Notes under the pieces: model-generated
What the model was told of the DNA's origin: nothing
The model's input: the letters and a program-made list of their open reading frames with translations, nothing else
The model's database searches: none
Made by a program: the position numbers and the translations under genes
Shown: positions 1-9,533 of the stretch, one piece after another
Numbering within the stretch: position 1 is the stretch's first letter
How the letters are laid out: every line of letters starts with the position of its first letter
Source: CATQHL01 sp965204655
GTDB lineage: Bacteria; Actinomycetota; Acidimicrobiia; Acidimicrobiales; CATQHL01
DNA length: 64,000 bases
Direction of reading: 5' to 3'
NCBI GenBank assembly: GCA_965204655.1
Contig: OZ241998.1
Span: 682,001 to 746,000 of the forward strand

Positions 1-2394
1 GCGCAGGTCTTCCAGCCGGTTGGCGGCCGCAGCCGTGAACACCAACAGGTTGCGGTTCACCCTCGGCCCGGCGTCCCGCTGATTCAAGATCCGCTCCGCC
101 AACTCCACCGCCTCTGAATTCTCGTCGCCGCTTGAGTGGGTCACTGCGGGCGTCAGAATCACCAGACGCACGCCGTCGTCGTCATCAGGCACTTCTCCCG
201 GCCCCTCAGCGAACACTTGAACAGCCGAGAAACCTCCCCTCTCCCTCCGCTGAAGATCAACCCGCCTCCGCACCTCCGCGTCGGCGTCCCCGTCCTGATA
301 GTTGCCTGCCCTGTCTAACGCCAGGCGCGTGACGTTGGGCTGCAGCGAATACCAGTACGAAGCACCGTCCACATACAGATATGTGCCCTCACCCGCTAAC
401 CGGCTGAGGGCGTCGACGAACTGGGTAGGAGGTTCACCCGGCTGGACACACCCCAGCACAACCCGTTTGAGATCGATGCCGCGTATACTGCCACCCGTCC
501 CCCCACCCCCTGGAGCGGAACCCATGTACACGGTGCGGGCGACGCGTCGAGTGGCGGAGTACCGCCCGAAGTGTTTGTTTTCCTTGTCTATACGGAGAGG
601 GAGGGAGTTCTCGCCGTCAACGTCGGTTTTGATGACCGGATCCCAGCCCTCTTCGAGGTATTTCTTCATCTCGCTGACCAACACCCCCGAATCCATCGGC
701 AAGTTGCCGGGCATTATCAGCAGCGACTGGTCGCCCCTCTCCCACAACTCGGAGATAGCCAGCGCCATCAACCTCAAGACGCCCCGGGTGCGCTGAAACT
801 TGTCAAGCGTGGACCAATCCTCAAACAGTCGGTCAAAGAGTTCAGGGTGGATGGGGTAGCACGCCTCCATTCGACGCCGATACTCCATCTCCTTGGCATC
901 GCTGGGTAAGCCAGCCTTCTGCTCTCCGTACCACTTGCTGAACGCAGCAATCACGCCGTCGCGTTTTCTCGCCCCATCCGCCGTAATCTCGTCAAACAGC
1001 CGGCGACGGACGATCTCGAAGGACTCCGCAGGCGAGGCCGCCTGCCACTGCTTGGCCGTGCGGGTGACCACGTTCTTGAGCCGTTCCAGGGAAGACTTGC
1101 CCTTCGGCCCCCCGACTTCAATGTCTGAGGCGGGCACGGTGATGAGCACCACCACGTTCCCAACTGCGGCAGCCGCCTCGGTGAGCGCCTGGGCGAACGT
1201 GAACTGAGTGTCAAAATCGCCCCCTATCAGACGCTCTTGACGCCTACGCTCCTCCGAATCTCCCTCGGGAAAAAGTTGGCGAGCGTAGGCCACCCACTCA
1301 TCTATGAGCACCACGGCAGGGCCGAATTGGGTGAACAATGCCCGAAGGGCGTCGCCTGGGTTGGTTGCTGCTTCGTCGTCGGCTCGGACGAGTTCGTAAC
1401 CCGCCCTTCCACCGAGTTGGTAGGCCAAGTGACCCCAGAGCGTGTGCAGCCGGACGTCGTCAGGCAACGGGTCGCCGTCGATGTTCTCCGTTCCTGGACT
1501 GGACGGCGATATCTTGTGACCCACCAACACCGCCCTGCTGATCTTCGGTGGAAGCGTCAGATCTTCCCCAGACAGCAACTCCCCTACACCGGGCAGTTCA
1601 CTGGGCGGAACCCCCGAGGCGAGGTGATAGAGCGCGATCATGCTGTGCGTCTTGCCTCCGCCGAAGTTGGTCTGCAGCTGGATGACCGGTTCGCCGTCTC
1701 CGCCAGAAAGGCGCCGCGCAGCCCCGACTAGGAGATCCTCCAACCCATTGGTCAGGTAGGTGCGGGCGAAGAACGACTTCGGGTCGCCGTATTCCTCCTC
1801 GCCCCGCCCTGCGGCTACTTCGTGCAGGTCGGCTGCGAACTCGGCCTGGTTGAAACGCCCAGAGCGCACGTCTTCGTGCGGGGTGATGATCTCGCGCCAC
1901 GGCGTCAGACCCCCTTGAGGTTTGCCTTCGGTGGGCTTGGCAGACGCCTTGCGGCGCTCGTTGTGGACTTCCTGCTCGTAAACACGGCGCAACAGGTCGA
2001 GACGCAGGGTGCGTATCTCCTGCTGCTGCTCTATGTTGCCGAACGCATCAAGCAGGCGCTCCATGGAATCGAGTGCACGGTTGGTGTCGTCGCTGGAGAA
2101 CTGATTCTGATGAGCCCATAGGTTGCGCGCCTCCCCCGCTTCGAACACCAAGGAGCGCACTGACGGGTGGAAGGTTCCACCGAACACACTGCTCCAGGTG
2201 GCCTTCATTGCCTTGAGCAGGAACGACACGTCGGCGGTAGAAGGTTCCCGCTCGGGAGTGTGAAGAAGGCGATTGACGCTCTTCAGCCAGCCGCCGCCGT
2301 GGACACCCTTCCACATTTCTTCACACTTGGGCGCCAGCCCGTCGCGCAGCAGGCCAAGCGCCTTGGAGATCCTTTCGTTGTTGGTAATTGCCAT
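1..2394 (-). CDS. DUF499 P-loop ATPase with N-terminal Swt1-type HEPN domain (3' end outside window)
   Basis: The reading frame opens at the ATG whose first base is 2394 and stays open to the left edge, so 798 codons are visible and the C-terminus is missing. Residues about 1-120 resemble the Swt1-family HEPN domain and carry an R-x4-H motif (RNLWAHQ, about 90-96), the signature of HEPN RNases. A Walker A motif follows (NFGGGKTHSM, about 243-252), then a Walker B-like VVLIDEWVAY near 345; this is the DUF499 pattern. It is the third gene of a minus-strand operon, 108 bp after the DUF1156 methylase stop, with a purine-rich AAAGGAAA upstream of the start. DUF499/BrxC-PglY-type ATPases, DUF1156 methylases and SNF2 helicases occur together in BREX-like and related anti-phage loci (family knowledge, from memory). 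A role as motor or sensor ATPase is inferred. Confidence 0.85.
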   Translation of the reverse strand, partial: MAITNNERISKALGLLRDGLAPKCEEMWKGVHGGGWLKSVNRLLHTPEREPSTADVSFLLKAMKATWSSVFGGTFHPSVRSLVFEAGEARNLWAHQNQFSSDDTNRALDSMERLLDAFGNIEQQQEIRTLRLDLLRRVYEQEVHNERRKASAKPTEGKPQGGLTPWREIITPHEDVRSGRFNQAEFAADLHEVAAGRGEEEYGDPKSFFARTYLTNGLEDLLVGAARRLSGGDGEPVIQLQTNFGGGKTHSMIALYHLASGVPPSELPGVGELLSGEDLTLPPKISRAVLVGHKISPSSPGTENIDGDPLPDDVRLHTLWGHLAYQLGGRAGYELVRADDEAATNPGDALRALFTQFGPAVVLIDEWVAYARQLFPEGDSEERRRQERLIGGDFDTQFTFAQALTEAAAAVGNVVVLITVPASDIEVGGPKGKSSLERLKNVVTRTAKQWQAASPAESFEIVRRRLFDEITADGARKRDGVIAAFSKWYGEQKAGLPSDAKEMEYRRRMEACYPIHPELFDRLFEDWSTLDKFQRTRGVLRLMALAISELWERGDQSLLIMPGNLPMDSGVLVSEMKKYLEEGWDPVIKTDVDGENSLPLRIDKENKHFGRYSATRRVARTVYMGSAPGGGGTGGSIRGIDLKRVVLGCVQPGEPPTQFVDALSRLAGEGTYLYVDGASYWYSLQPNVTRLALDRAGNYQDGDADAEVRRRVDLQRRERGGFSAVQVFAEGPGEVPDDDDGVRLVILTPAVTHSSGDENSEAVELAERILNQRDAGPRVNRNLLVFTAAAANRLEDLR

Positions 2395-2502
2395 GTGGGT
2401 TTCCTTTTCTCTGGCGTTCTCTTCTCTAGCGTTCCTCGGTTGCCTAGGAGCGTCACCCGTTCGGGCTTGGCCGCCAATCTTCGCAGCGTCTACGGCGCTT
2501 AG

Positions 2503-5271
2503 CTACTCCATCGGAAACTGGGGGATGATCCTAGGAGGGGTCGCCCGCAGCACTTGCCACACCAAGATGAGGCTGTTGTATGCGAGTGCTTCTTCCGCCC
2601 ATCGCTTGTCGCTGGCGATCTTATGCAGCAGGTAGGCGAGTTGACGGGCGCGGTCGCCGACTCCGCCAAGGCGCGCCAGCAGCAACGCCGCCTGCGACTC
2701 CGACTGCTCCAGCCTGGCCACCAAGTACTGAAGCGCTTCCCAGGCGGTCAGCCTGGTGTCGCTGGCGGGGTCCCAGTTGGCGTCAAGTTCCTCAAGTTCC
2801 GAACGCTTGAAGAGACGGAACTCGCCGCCTGCAGCCTCCCCGATGCCAGCTTCCTCAACTCCTGCGACGGAGATGTTCTTGGCTCGGGCGATGATGTCAG
2901 CGTCACCGAACGGGCCGGGCTCGAAACCGTACTGCTCGTACCAGTCAAGGGCGAAACGGGAGTCGGAATCGAGTTCAGACTCCACCCCGTGCAGAACGTC
3001 GTCTAGCACCTCGTTGATGACCGCCAAGGCGTCGCTCACCGGCATCGACGCCCCGCTGGCCTCAACGACCTTGGCATAACGTGAGAACACCCCGATCCCC
3101 GGCCCGATGGTGGATTGAGGCAAGTCCGCCGGAGCGAGATTGCCGGACTGCAGGACTTTGATCGCATAGGGGAGCTCACCGCGAAGCGCAGCAATGAACT
3201 CACTCCGGGTTGCCAAGGGGGCGGACGACGGACGGGGGCGGCAGACCAAGACGATGGATGAGGCGAGAGCGTTTGTACCGAGGGAAAGTAGACGGTTGAC
3301 AAGCGCCGTCCGCAAAGGCCAAGTAGCAGTGACCTGCAAACCAGCATCAATCACCGCCTGCAGGAATGTACTCCAACCCGTGGAACGAATACTTCCGTCC
3401 TTGGCATATTCCGTGGCCTTATAGGCGTAATAGACGGTGGCAGGAACATCAGGATGCTGAGCTGAAACGACTTCAGACATGAACTCGGCCATCCCCGACT
3501 CGAAGTATTCCTTCGCATCCTGCTTGCTCTCATGCCGGCTCGAATCCGCAATCAACTCCAATGCTTTAGGAGTGAGAAGCGTGGCGCACTCCTCCGGCCA
3601 GACATCCCCAAGATTGCGGCGCATCCACACATAAAAGAAATCCGAAATATCCGCGTAACCAGTGTTGTCGTAATAAGGCGGAGCAGTAGAAACCACTACG
3701 CCCCTCGCGTTGCGCGCCTGAACTCGTGCGTCCTGTTGACATACCTCCGCCACCCCCAAGGAAGGCAGGTTATCAACCACTTTACCAACCCAATTAACCA
3801 TCGCCATCCAATGACCGCTAGACGACGAAAACGGGTTGCCTTCGGCATAGTCCCACACCATAGAAACCGCTTGTCTACCAAAAACGTGTGTTAGCGTTTC
3901 GTTACCAGAATTCCAGATGACGAGGTTAGACCAGTAACCGGCGCACTTGTCAACCACTAAAGCCAAGTAGGTCACGACCGCGTCTGCGTAAGCCGAAGCG
4001 CCTGTTCCCCCTTCCCGCAGACGAACCTCGTCATCGGCCAGACCAGCCGTTTTGGCGTCTTCAAGCACCCGGCCGTGGACTTCGTCAAGAAGGTCGGAAA
4101 ATGTGGTTAGGGCAGCGAGTTGGCGGTCGGTAAACAACTGCCACCACTCCTCAACGCCGTAGTTCTGCACATTTAACCCCAATCCCTTACCTCTGGGAGG
4201 CAGGCTGCCGGCAGGCTTCCACGCATCTGCTGAGGATTTGACTGCTTCCCTGCAGGCATTGAAATCCGCAGGCGAAGGCTCACAATACACACGCCCTTTA
4301 GCCCCCTTACCCACAACGGCCAAGAGGTGCGCCCCCATGCGGCCCGCACAACCCTCGGCTCGTGTGTATTCCACAGGAATCGCCGCGCCGGTGGCGACAC
4401 AAGCCCCGTTGCCCCTCCTCACCGTGGGGGCTCGTACACCACCCCTTGACCCTCCGTAGTTGAGCTTGTAACTGATAGTCCTGCTAGAAGAATCAACCAC
4501 AGGCTCAACCCACACCTCAGGTTTACCCTTCTTCGCCTTACGCAGCGTCCAGGACTGAACCAAAGGCACATCCCCATTCCAAGCTGGGTCGGGCGAAGGG
4601 ACTGTCCTCGCCCAGAGCCAGGCGATCGGAGTCAACTTCTCCCCGTCGGGGGCGACTACGTCTGGATACAGGTGCCCGATCCTGCGCTCGGCTTCATCAC
4701 GCATCCAAGCGCCGTAAGCCCTGACGTCAGCAGCCAGACCCTCCGCTCTCTTCCACTCGCTCAGATGATCCCCCTTGTCCGGGTGCACCGGAGGACGCCC
4801 GGCGAAACGCTGCGGAATCTCCACCATCGCCCTATTAATCAAGACCGCCACCGGATTCAAATCGCCAGCCAACGCCCGCAACCCAAACCGCTGAGCCTCC
4901 AACGGAATGGAGCCGCCGCCGGCAAACGGATCTAAAACCGCAGGCAACTCTCCGTCAAAGCAGCGCTCTATCTCCGCTCTCGCCTCCCGCAGTACATCCG
5001 GGTTGTTGCTGTTCTCCCAAACCACCAAGTCCTCTAAGATCCCGAACAGGCGCTCGCGCTCAACAGCCTGATCCTCTTCCGTCGGAAACCGCTCAGGGTG
5101 CGCCGAGGGATCATCCACCAGCGAAGCCCACAACACCGCCCGACAAGCCGCCAGCGGCTGCCGAGCCCACCAGAGATGCAGCGTAGATGGGTGTCCATGC
5201 CGAAGCGACTTCTCCCGCACAGACGCCTTGTTGATCGCATCCAACGGCAACGCCACCTCAATCAACTTCAT
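2503..5271 (-). CDS. DUF1156 DNA methylase, copy 1 (operon copy; catalytic motif altered to APPY)
   Basis: 922 residues. The N-terminal DUF1156 segment has the family pattern HPSTLHLWWARQPLAACRA (about 27-45). SAM motif I is DPFAGGG (114-120). Motif IV, which should be (D/N/S)PPY and holds the catalytic residue, reads TAPPYYDN: residue 530 is Ala (GCT at 3684-3682), whereas both paralogues in this window have Asp. Loss of this residue predicts no N6-adenine methyl transfer. The ATG overlaps the helicase stop as ATGA, so translation is coupled. The Gly-rich segment that is a homopolymer in copies 2 and 3 is GGSRGG here and is not slippery. Zn-ribbon cysteines expected for COG1743 proteins (CPNPxCG) are replaced by SPDPAWNG. 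It could be an inactive structural subunit of the complex. The substitution is certain in the sequence; inactivity is inferred. Confidence 0.9.
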   Translation of the reverse strand: MKLIEVALPLDAINKASVREKSLRHGHPSTLHLWWARQPLAACRAVLWASLVDDPSAHPERFPTEEDQAVERERLFGILEDLVVWENSNNPDVLREARAEIERCFDGELPAVLDPFAGGGSIPLEAQRFGLRALAGDLNPVAVLINRAMVEIPQRFAGRPPVHPDKGDHLSEWKRAEGLAADVRAYGAWMRDEAERRIGHLYPDVVAPDGEKLTPIAWLWARTVPSPDPAWNGDVPLVQSWTLRKAKKGKPEVWVEPVVDSSSRTISYKLNYGGSRGGVRAPTVRRGNGACVATGAAIPVEYTRAEGCAGRMGAHLLAVVGKGAKGRVYCEPSPADFNACREAVKSSADAWKPAGSLPPRGKGLGLNVQNYGVEEWWQLFTDRQLAALTTFSDLLDEVHGRVLEDAKTAGLADDEVRLREGGTGASAYADAVVTYLALVVDKCAGYWSNLVIWNSGNETLTHVFGRQAVSMVWDYAEGNPFSSSSGHWMAMVNWVGKVVDNLPSLGVAEVCQQDARVQARNARGVVVSTAPPYYDNTGYADISDFFYVWMRRNLGDVWPEECATLLTPKALELIADSSRHESKQDAKEYFESGMAEFMSEVVSAQHPDVPATVYYAYKATEYAKDGSIRSTGWSTFLQAVIDAGLQVTATWPLRTALVNRLLSLGTNALASSIVLVCRPRPSSAPLATRSEFIAALRGELPYAIKVLQSGNLAPADLPQSTIGPGIGVFSRYAKVVEASGASMPVSDALAVINEVLDDVLHGVESELDSDSRFALDWYEQYGFEPGPFGDADIIARAKNISVAGVEEAGIGEAAGGEFRLFKRSELEELDANWDPASDTRLTAWEALQYLVARLEQSESQAALLLARLGGVGDRARQLAYLLHKIASDKRWAEEALAYNSLILVWQVLRATPPRIIPQFPME

Positions 5272-8200
5272 TGCGGGTCTCCGGCTGTGCTCAGCAATTC
5301 CTTGACGCTCAGGGTCAGCCCCGTAGAGGCGAAACCCAACCTCACGTCTTTGAAAGGCTCTATCACGTACTTCACCCTAGGTTGGATTTCGGGCTCTAGC
5401 GGCACGGAAACCACCGCCAGACGCCAGCGATCCGGATTTGATCTGGCCTTCTGAACCTGCTGGGCGCTCACATGTATCTCCCTGGTATGCGGCAGATGGC
5501 CCTTGACTTCAATGAAATAGTGGCGGCCGGTCTCGCGGTCGCACGCAAGAACGTCGTATCCAGGGTTGCTGTGCGCCATGGACTCCGCCTCGCGTCCCAG
5601 GTCGGCCTCGGCTGCGAGGACGGCCTCAACGGCGCGGCGGTCGGTCTCCTTCGGGTCCCGCTGAGGCTCCTCCGGCTTGCCGTCGGGCTCGGGTTCGGGG
5701 TCGGGCTGCGGCTCGTCGGCCTCCTGCGCTGCCACCTCCGCCGTCTCTACCTCGACCTCCATCGCCCCGCCCGCCTCCTCGTCGAGCCCCTCCGCCCCCA
5801 TCCAGGCCACGTCTTCCACCTCCCCGACCTCCCCGTCATGCGAGGTCGGGCTCAGCACGTCCAGCAGTCCCTGCGGTATCACCAGGGCAGCGCCCACGAT
5901 GTTGGGCGGATTGTTGTGGACGTTGCGCTCTATGTCTAACTCGAGCCTGCGTTGGGTGAGTCGGGCTTGGAGTTCTTCTGCCCTCGCCCGCGCCCTGCCT
6001 GGAGTGATCTGGGGCTTCCTGCCCGTCAATTCCAATTCTTTCATCTCCTCGGCCATCAAGTCCCAGTGCTGGATTTCGCCTCTCAGCCGTTCCTGCACCG
6101 CCGCCCAGACCTTGTCCACCCGCGCGGCGGTAACCGTCTCGATCTCCTTGAAGTGCTTGCCCGCCATGTTCTCTATCGCCCAGTCTCGGGCCTTCGACTC
6201 GGCCGTGGAGTCCACCCAGGTGAGGTCTAAGCCCTGCTCGACCGCCTCCTGCTCTTCGGGGGTCAGCGGGGCGTAGCCGATGTAAGGCTCAGGGCCGGGG
6301 TTGCTGATCTCCCCGTACTCGTCAATCTCGACGTACTCAAAGCGTTTAGACACCACCTGGGGGTGGCCGCCATTTAGGCGTCCGTCGGTGACGGTGTGCT
6401 CTAGGTAGACCAGCAGCCGAGGCGTGAGGGAGGGGTTGTGGGGGTCTCGTAAGAATGCGCCCCGCTCCAGAGCGCTGCCGTAGTCGGCCAGCACCCTGTC
6501 TACCACCGCCGTCAGCAGCGGCGTGCCTGGGGAAATCAGTTCTGCCCGCTCCCCCTGACCCCATCCTTGCCCACCTGGTTCGGGCGGATCTATAAAGTTC
6601 TTGTCAAAGGTTACCCTGCTGTAGCGGTCTTGGACGGGGCCGAGGCTATGGTTTGCTCCCCTGCGCACCAACGCCGGGACGCGGGTAATCTCGTAACGCC
6701 CCCTCTCTCTGGGGGTGATGCGTCCTCCGTAGTGCTTCAGGGCGTCGGAGAAGAACGCTTCCACGAACCAAGGCTGCAGCTTCCTCGCCAGGGAGCGTTC
6801 CATGTACTCCCTGATTTTTTCGGTATTGACCTGATCCCCCAGGCCGCTCACTAGCGCCCGCTCCTCCAGGACGCCTGCGAGTTGAACGCCGATGTCGCCG
6901 TCGATCACTTCCGTCATGTACTCGCGGTGGGCGGGGTCTTTGTCTTCCGTGATCGCTCGCATCAGCAGGTCTCTAAGCGACGTGTTGATTTGCGAGTCGC
7001 CTAGTACGTCATAAACCTGGTCTCCGTAGACCTCCCTCTGCTGCTCAATCTTCTCGAACAGGCGCAGGAACACCTGACCTTCCCTCGTCTCTTCTGCGAC
7101 GAGGTTCCACAGGTGGCACGGGTGCTGCTGACCTATGCGGTGGATGCGTCCGAAGCGCTGCTCGATGCGGTTCGGGTTCCACGGCAGGTCGTAGTTGACC
7201 ATCAGATTGGCGGTCTGAAGGTTCACGCCCTCCCCTGCGGCGTCGGTGGCCACTAGCACGCGTACGACGGGGTCAACACGGAAGCGGTGCTGGATATCTC
7301 GGCGGCTCTCACGCTTGATCCCGCCGTGTATGCGCACCACCGCCTCTGGGCGTCCCAGTTCGCCAGCCACTCTGTCGGCCACGTAGTCGAGGGTGTCCTT
7401 ATATTCAGTGAAGACGATGAGTTTCCCGCTCCCGGCGGCGGGGCTGGCGCTCCCGGCGCTAGCGGCGCTTCCGACGGCGCTCCCGACGGCGCTGGCGGCG
7501 CTCCCCCCGCTGCCGGCTCCGATCCCACCGATCCCCCCGCTCCCGTTTTCCCGTAGATAACCGGATCGCAGCAGGCCGCGAAGCTCCGTCCACTTCTTGT
7601 CGGTTACGTTGCTGCGCACCCTGTCGGCTAGGCGCACGAGTCTGTCGAGTTGGACGACTTCTCTGTCGATCTCCTCAGCCGTCCGCGAGGCCGTGGCCGA
7701 GTCGATGGTGACGTTCTCCAACTCTTCGAGGTATTCGTCTTCGTAGTCGTCGTAGTCAAAGTCGGCTAGGTCTTGGATTCTGACGCCCTTAGGCAGGTCA
7801 AACAGCGGTATCTGCTCGCCTTCAAGCGCCAACCTCCGAAGTTCCTCCGCCTGCTTCTTCAGACGCTCGCGACGACGGTGCAGCGAGTGGTATATGGCCG
7901 CCGGGGATGAAGCCAGGCGTCGCTGGAGACCGGCGAGGGCGAACCCGACGATGATCCCGCGCCCCCGCTGACCCTCGTCCTGCATCATCTGCGCCCGATT
8001 CATTTCGGTTCGTACGTAGTCCGTGACCTCTCTATAAAGTTCAGCTTCAGGGTCGGAGAGTTCAAACTTGAGGGTTTCTGCGAAGCGCTTCGGGAAGAGA
8101 CGCTTCCCTTCAAAAGTGCGGAGGTTCTCCTTCACGATGCGACGCATGACGTCAGACGTGTCGGGGAGTTGGGCAGGGGATTCTCTGTCAACGGAGCGGG

Positions 8201-9155
8201 ATGCGTTCTTGCCGCCGCGGGGGCGTCCGGCGAAGCGATCCTGGTCGACGAGTGTCATGAAGGCCATGAAGTCTTCGTTCTTGCCATTGTGCGGGGTGGC
8301 TGTGAGCAGCAAGAAATGCCTTGCGAGGTTGCGCAGCATCTCTCCGAGTTTGAAGCGCCCCGTCTTCTCAAGCTTGGAGCCGTAGTAGTGCGCCGACATC
8401 TTGTGGGCTTCGTCCACGATCACGATGTCCCAGTCGGTGGTCTGAAGCTTGGCTTGAAGGTCTTCCCCTCGTGAGAGTTGATCTAGGCGGGCTATGAGCA
8501 GGTTCTTCTCTATAAACGGGTTGCCCGTGCGGGAACGTTCTACCGCATCCCTCGACATGATGTCGAAGCTGAGGCTGAACTTCTCCCAGAGTTCGTCCTG
8601 CCACTGCTCCACGAGGCTGCCCGGGGCGACGATAAGGCAGCGCTCCACGTCGCCGCGCAGCATGAGTTCACGGACGAGCAGACCAGTCATGATCGTCTTG
8701 CCTGCGCCCGGGTCGTCGGCGAGGACGAAACGCAGCGGCTTGAGCTTGATCAGTATGTTGTAGACGGCGTCGATTTGATGGGGGTAGGGCTCGATGTTGG
8801 ACGTGTCGACGGCGGCGTACGGGTCGGACAGGTGCGCGAACTTCATGCGACGGGCTTCCGACGCCAGCCGGAAGAAGTAGCCGTCGGCGTCAAAACTCCA
8901 GAGGCGCTCCGGGGCGGCCTGGATACCGGCGAGGTCGTCGGCGGTGATGATGCGCTCATCCAGTTGTCCTTGGCTGGTGCGGTAGATGAGCGTGGCGGTG
9001 TTCCCGCCGTGCGGGTTGAGGGCGACCACGGTCACGACGCCCGCCGAGCCGTCGCCGGCGACGACACCCGTGAGGCGAGTGCCCGGGGTGATGTCTACGA
9101 AGGCGAGCGGCTGGGGAGGGGGCGGGGGCTGGAGGGGCTGCGGGGGCTGAGTCAT
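5268..9155 (-). CDS. SNF2-family helicase with C-terminal DUF3883 domain (defence operon)
   Basis: 1295 residues. After a Pro-rich N-terminus, lobe 1 has the Q-like motif YPHQIDAVYN, Walker A ADDPGAGKT (about 146-154) and a DEAH box (VIVDEAHK, about 246-252). LLTATPHNGKNEDF follows. Lobe 2 has VFTEYKDTLDYV, then ATDAAGEGVNLQ and the arginine-finger motif RIEQRFGRIHRIGQ. The lobes are separated by a repetitive Gly/Ser/Ala insert encoded at about 7430-7545 that looks like a minisatellite expansion. The last 120 residues form a DUF3883 domain with the FIEVKG core. This architecture matches SNF2 helicases (BrxHII-like) that accompany DUF1156 methylases and DUF499 ATPases in phage-defence loci. 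It is the first gene of the operon and overlaps the methylase by four bases. The start is supported by a short Pro-rich leader and the absence of an upstream in-frame alternative. Confidence 0.9.
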   Translation of the reverse strand: MTQPPQPLQPPPPPQPLAFVDITPGTRLTGVVAGDGSAGVVTVVALNPHGGNTATLIYRTSQGQLDERIITADDLAGIQAAPERLWSFDADGYFFRLASEARRMKFAHLSDPYAAVDTSNIEPYPHQIDAVYNILIKLKPLRFVLADDPGAGKTIMTGLLVRELMLRGDVERCLIVAPGSLVEQWQDELWEKFSLSFDIMSRDAVERSRTGNPFIEKNLLIARLDQLSRGEDLQAKLQTTDWDIVIVDEAHKMSAHYYGSKLEKTGRFKLGEMLRNLARHFLLLTATPHNGKNEDFMAFMTLVDQDRFAGRPRGGKNASRSVDRESPAQLPDTSDVMRRIVKENLRTFEGKRLFPKRFAETLKFELSDPEAELYREVTDYVRTEMNRAQMMQDEGQRGRGIIVGFALAGLQRRLASSPAAIYHSLHRRRERLKKQAEELRRLALEGEQIPLFDLPKGVRIQDLADFDYDDYEDEYLEELENVTIDSATASRTAEEIDREVVQLDRLVRLADRVRSNVTDKKWTELRGLLRSGYLRENGSGGIGGIGAGSGGSAASAVGSAVGSAASAGSASPAAGSGKLIVFTEYKDTLDYVADRVAGELGRPEAVVRIHGGIKRESRRDIQHRFRVDPVVRVLVATDAAGEGVNLQTANLMVNYDLPWNPNRIEQRFGRIHRIGQQHPCHLWNLVAEETREGQVFLRLFEKIEQQREVYGDQVYDVLGDSQINTSLRDLLMRAITEDKDPAHREYMTEVIDGDIGVQLAGVLEERALVSGLGDQVNTEKIREYMERSLARKLQPWFVEAFFSDALKHYGGRITPRERGRYEITRVPALVRRGANHSLGPVQDRYSRVTFDKNFIDPPEPGGQGWGQGERAELISPGTPLLTAVVDRVLADYGSALERGAFLRDPHNPSLTPRLLVYLEHTVTDGRLNGGHPQVVSKRFEYVEIDEYGEISNPGPEPYIGYAPLTPEEQEAVEQGLDLTWVDSTAESKARDWAIENMAGKHFKEIETVTAARVDKVWAAVQERLRGEIQHWDLMAEEMKELELTGRKPQITPGRARARAEELQARLTQRRLELDIERNVHNNPPNIVGAALVIPQGLLDVLSPTSHDGEVGEVEDVAWMGAEGLDEEAGGAMEVEVETAEVAAQEADEPQPDPEPEPDGKPEEPQRDPKETDRRAVEAVLAAEADLGREAESMAHSNPGYDVLACDRETGRHYFIEVKGHLPHTREIHVSAQQVQKARSNPDRWRLAVVSVPLEPEIQPRVKYVIEPFKDVRLGFASTGLTLSVKELLSTAGDPQ

Positions 9156-9283
9156 TGAGTCGCCCGCAGGCGCAGCCCAACCCCAGCAAGCGCTGCGTGG
9201 CCGTCAGCGAACGTGAACGGCTGGATCATTGGTTTCGCCTGTCTTGGGCTCTGGGCGTGTCGGGTGCGCGTCATTCCGTTAAT

Positions 9284-9533
9284 GGTAAGAGTTTGATGTG
9301 ACACTTAGTGATCACATCCCGTCCGTTGAGTCCGACTCAAGACGACTCCAGTCCCATGGTAAGAGTTGATGTGACACTTAGTTATCACATCGCTGTAATC
9401 CCGCTGCAGGATCTTCCGGATCGGCGGATGTTAAGAGCTATGCCACTTAGTTATCACATCGTCGATAGATCAGATCGTGGAGCGTAACGCTCAATTGACG
9501 ATGTTAAAAGCTATCTGCGCTTAGTATCCCATC
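9284..9533. repeat. Four interspersed ~31-35 bp repeats at 72-74 bp spacing (CRISPR-like mini-array)
   Basis: Repeat starts are 9284, 9358, 9430 and 9503. The two best copies contain an inverted repeat (GATGTGA ... TCACATC) separated by 10 bases. Intervening sequences of 38-42 bases are unrelated to one another. The last, most degenerate copy contains the stop codon of DUF1156 copy 2 (9521-9523), so the array begins in that gene's 3' end and runs downstream of it. The array fills the gap between copy 2 and the helicase gene. There is no cas gene nearby. Confidence 0.75.
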
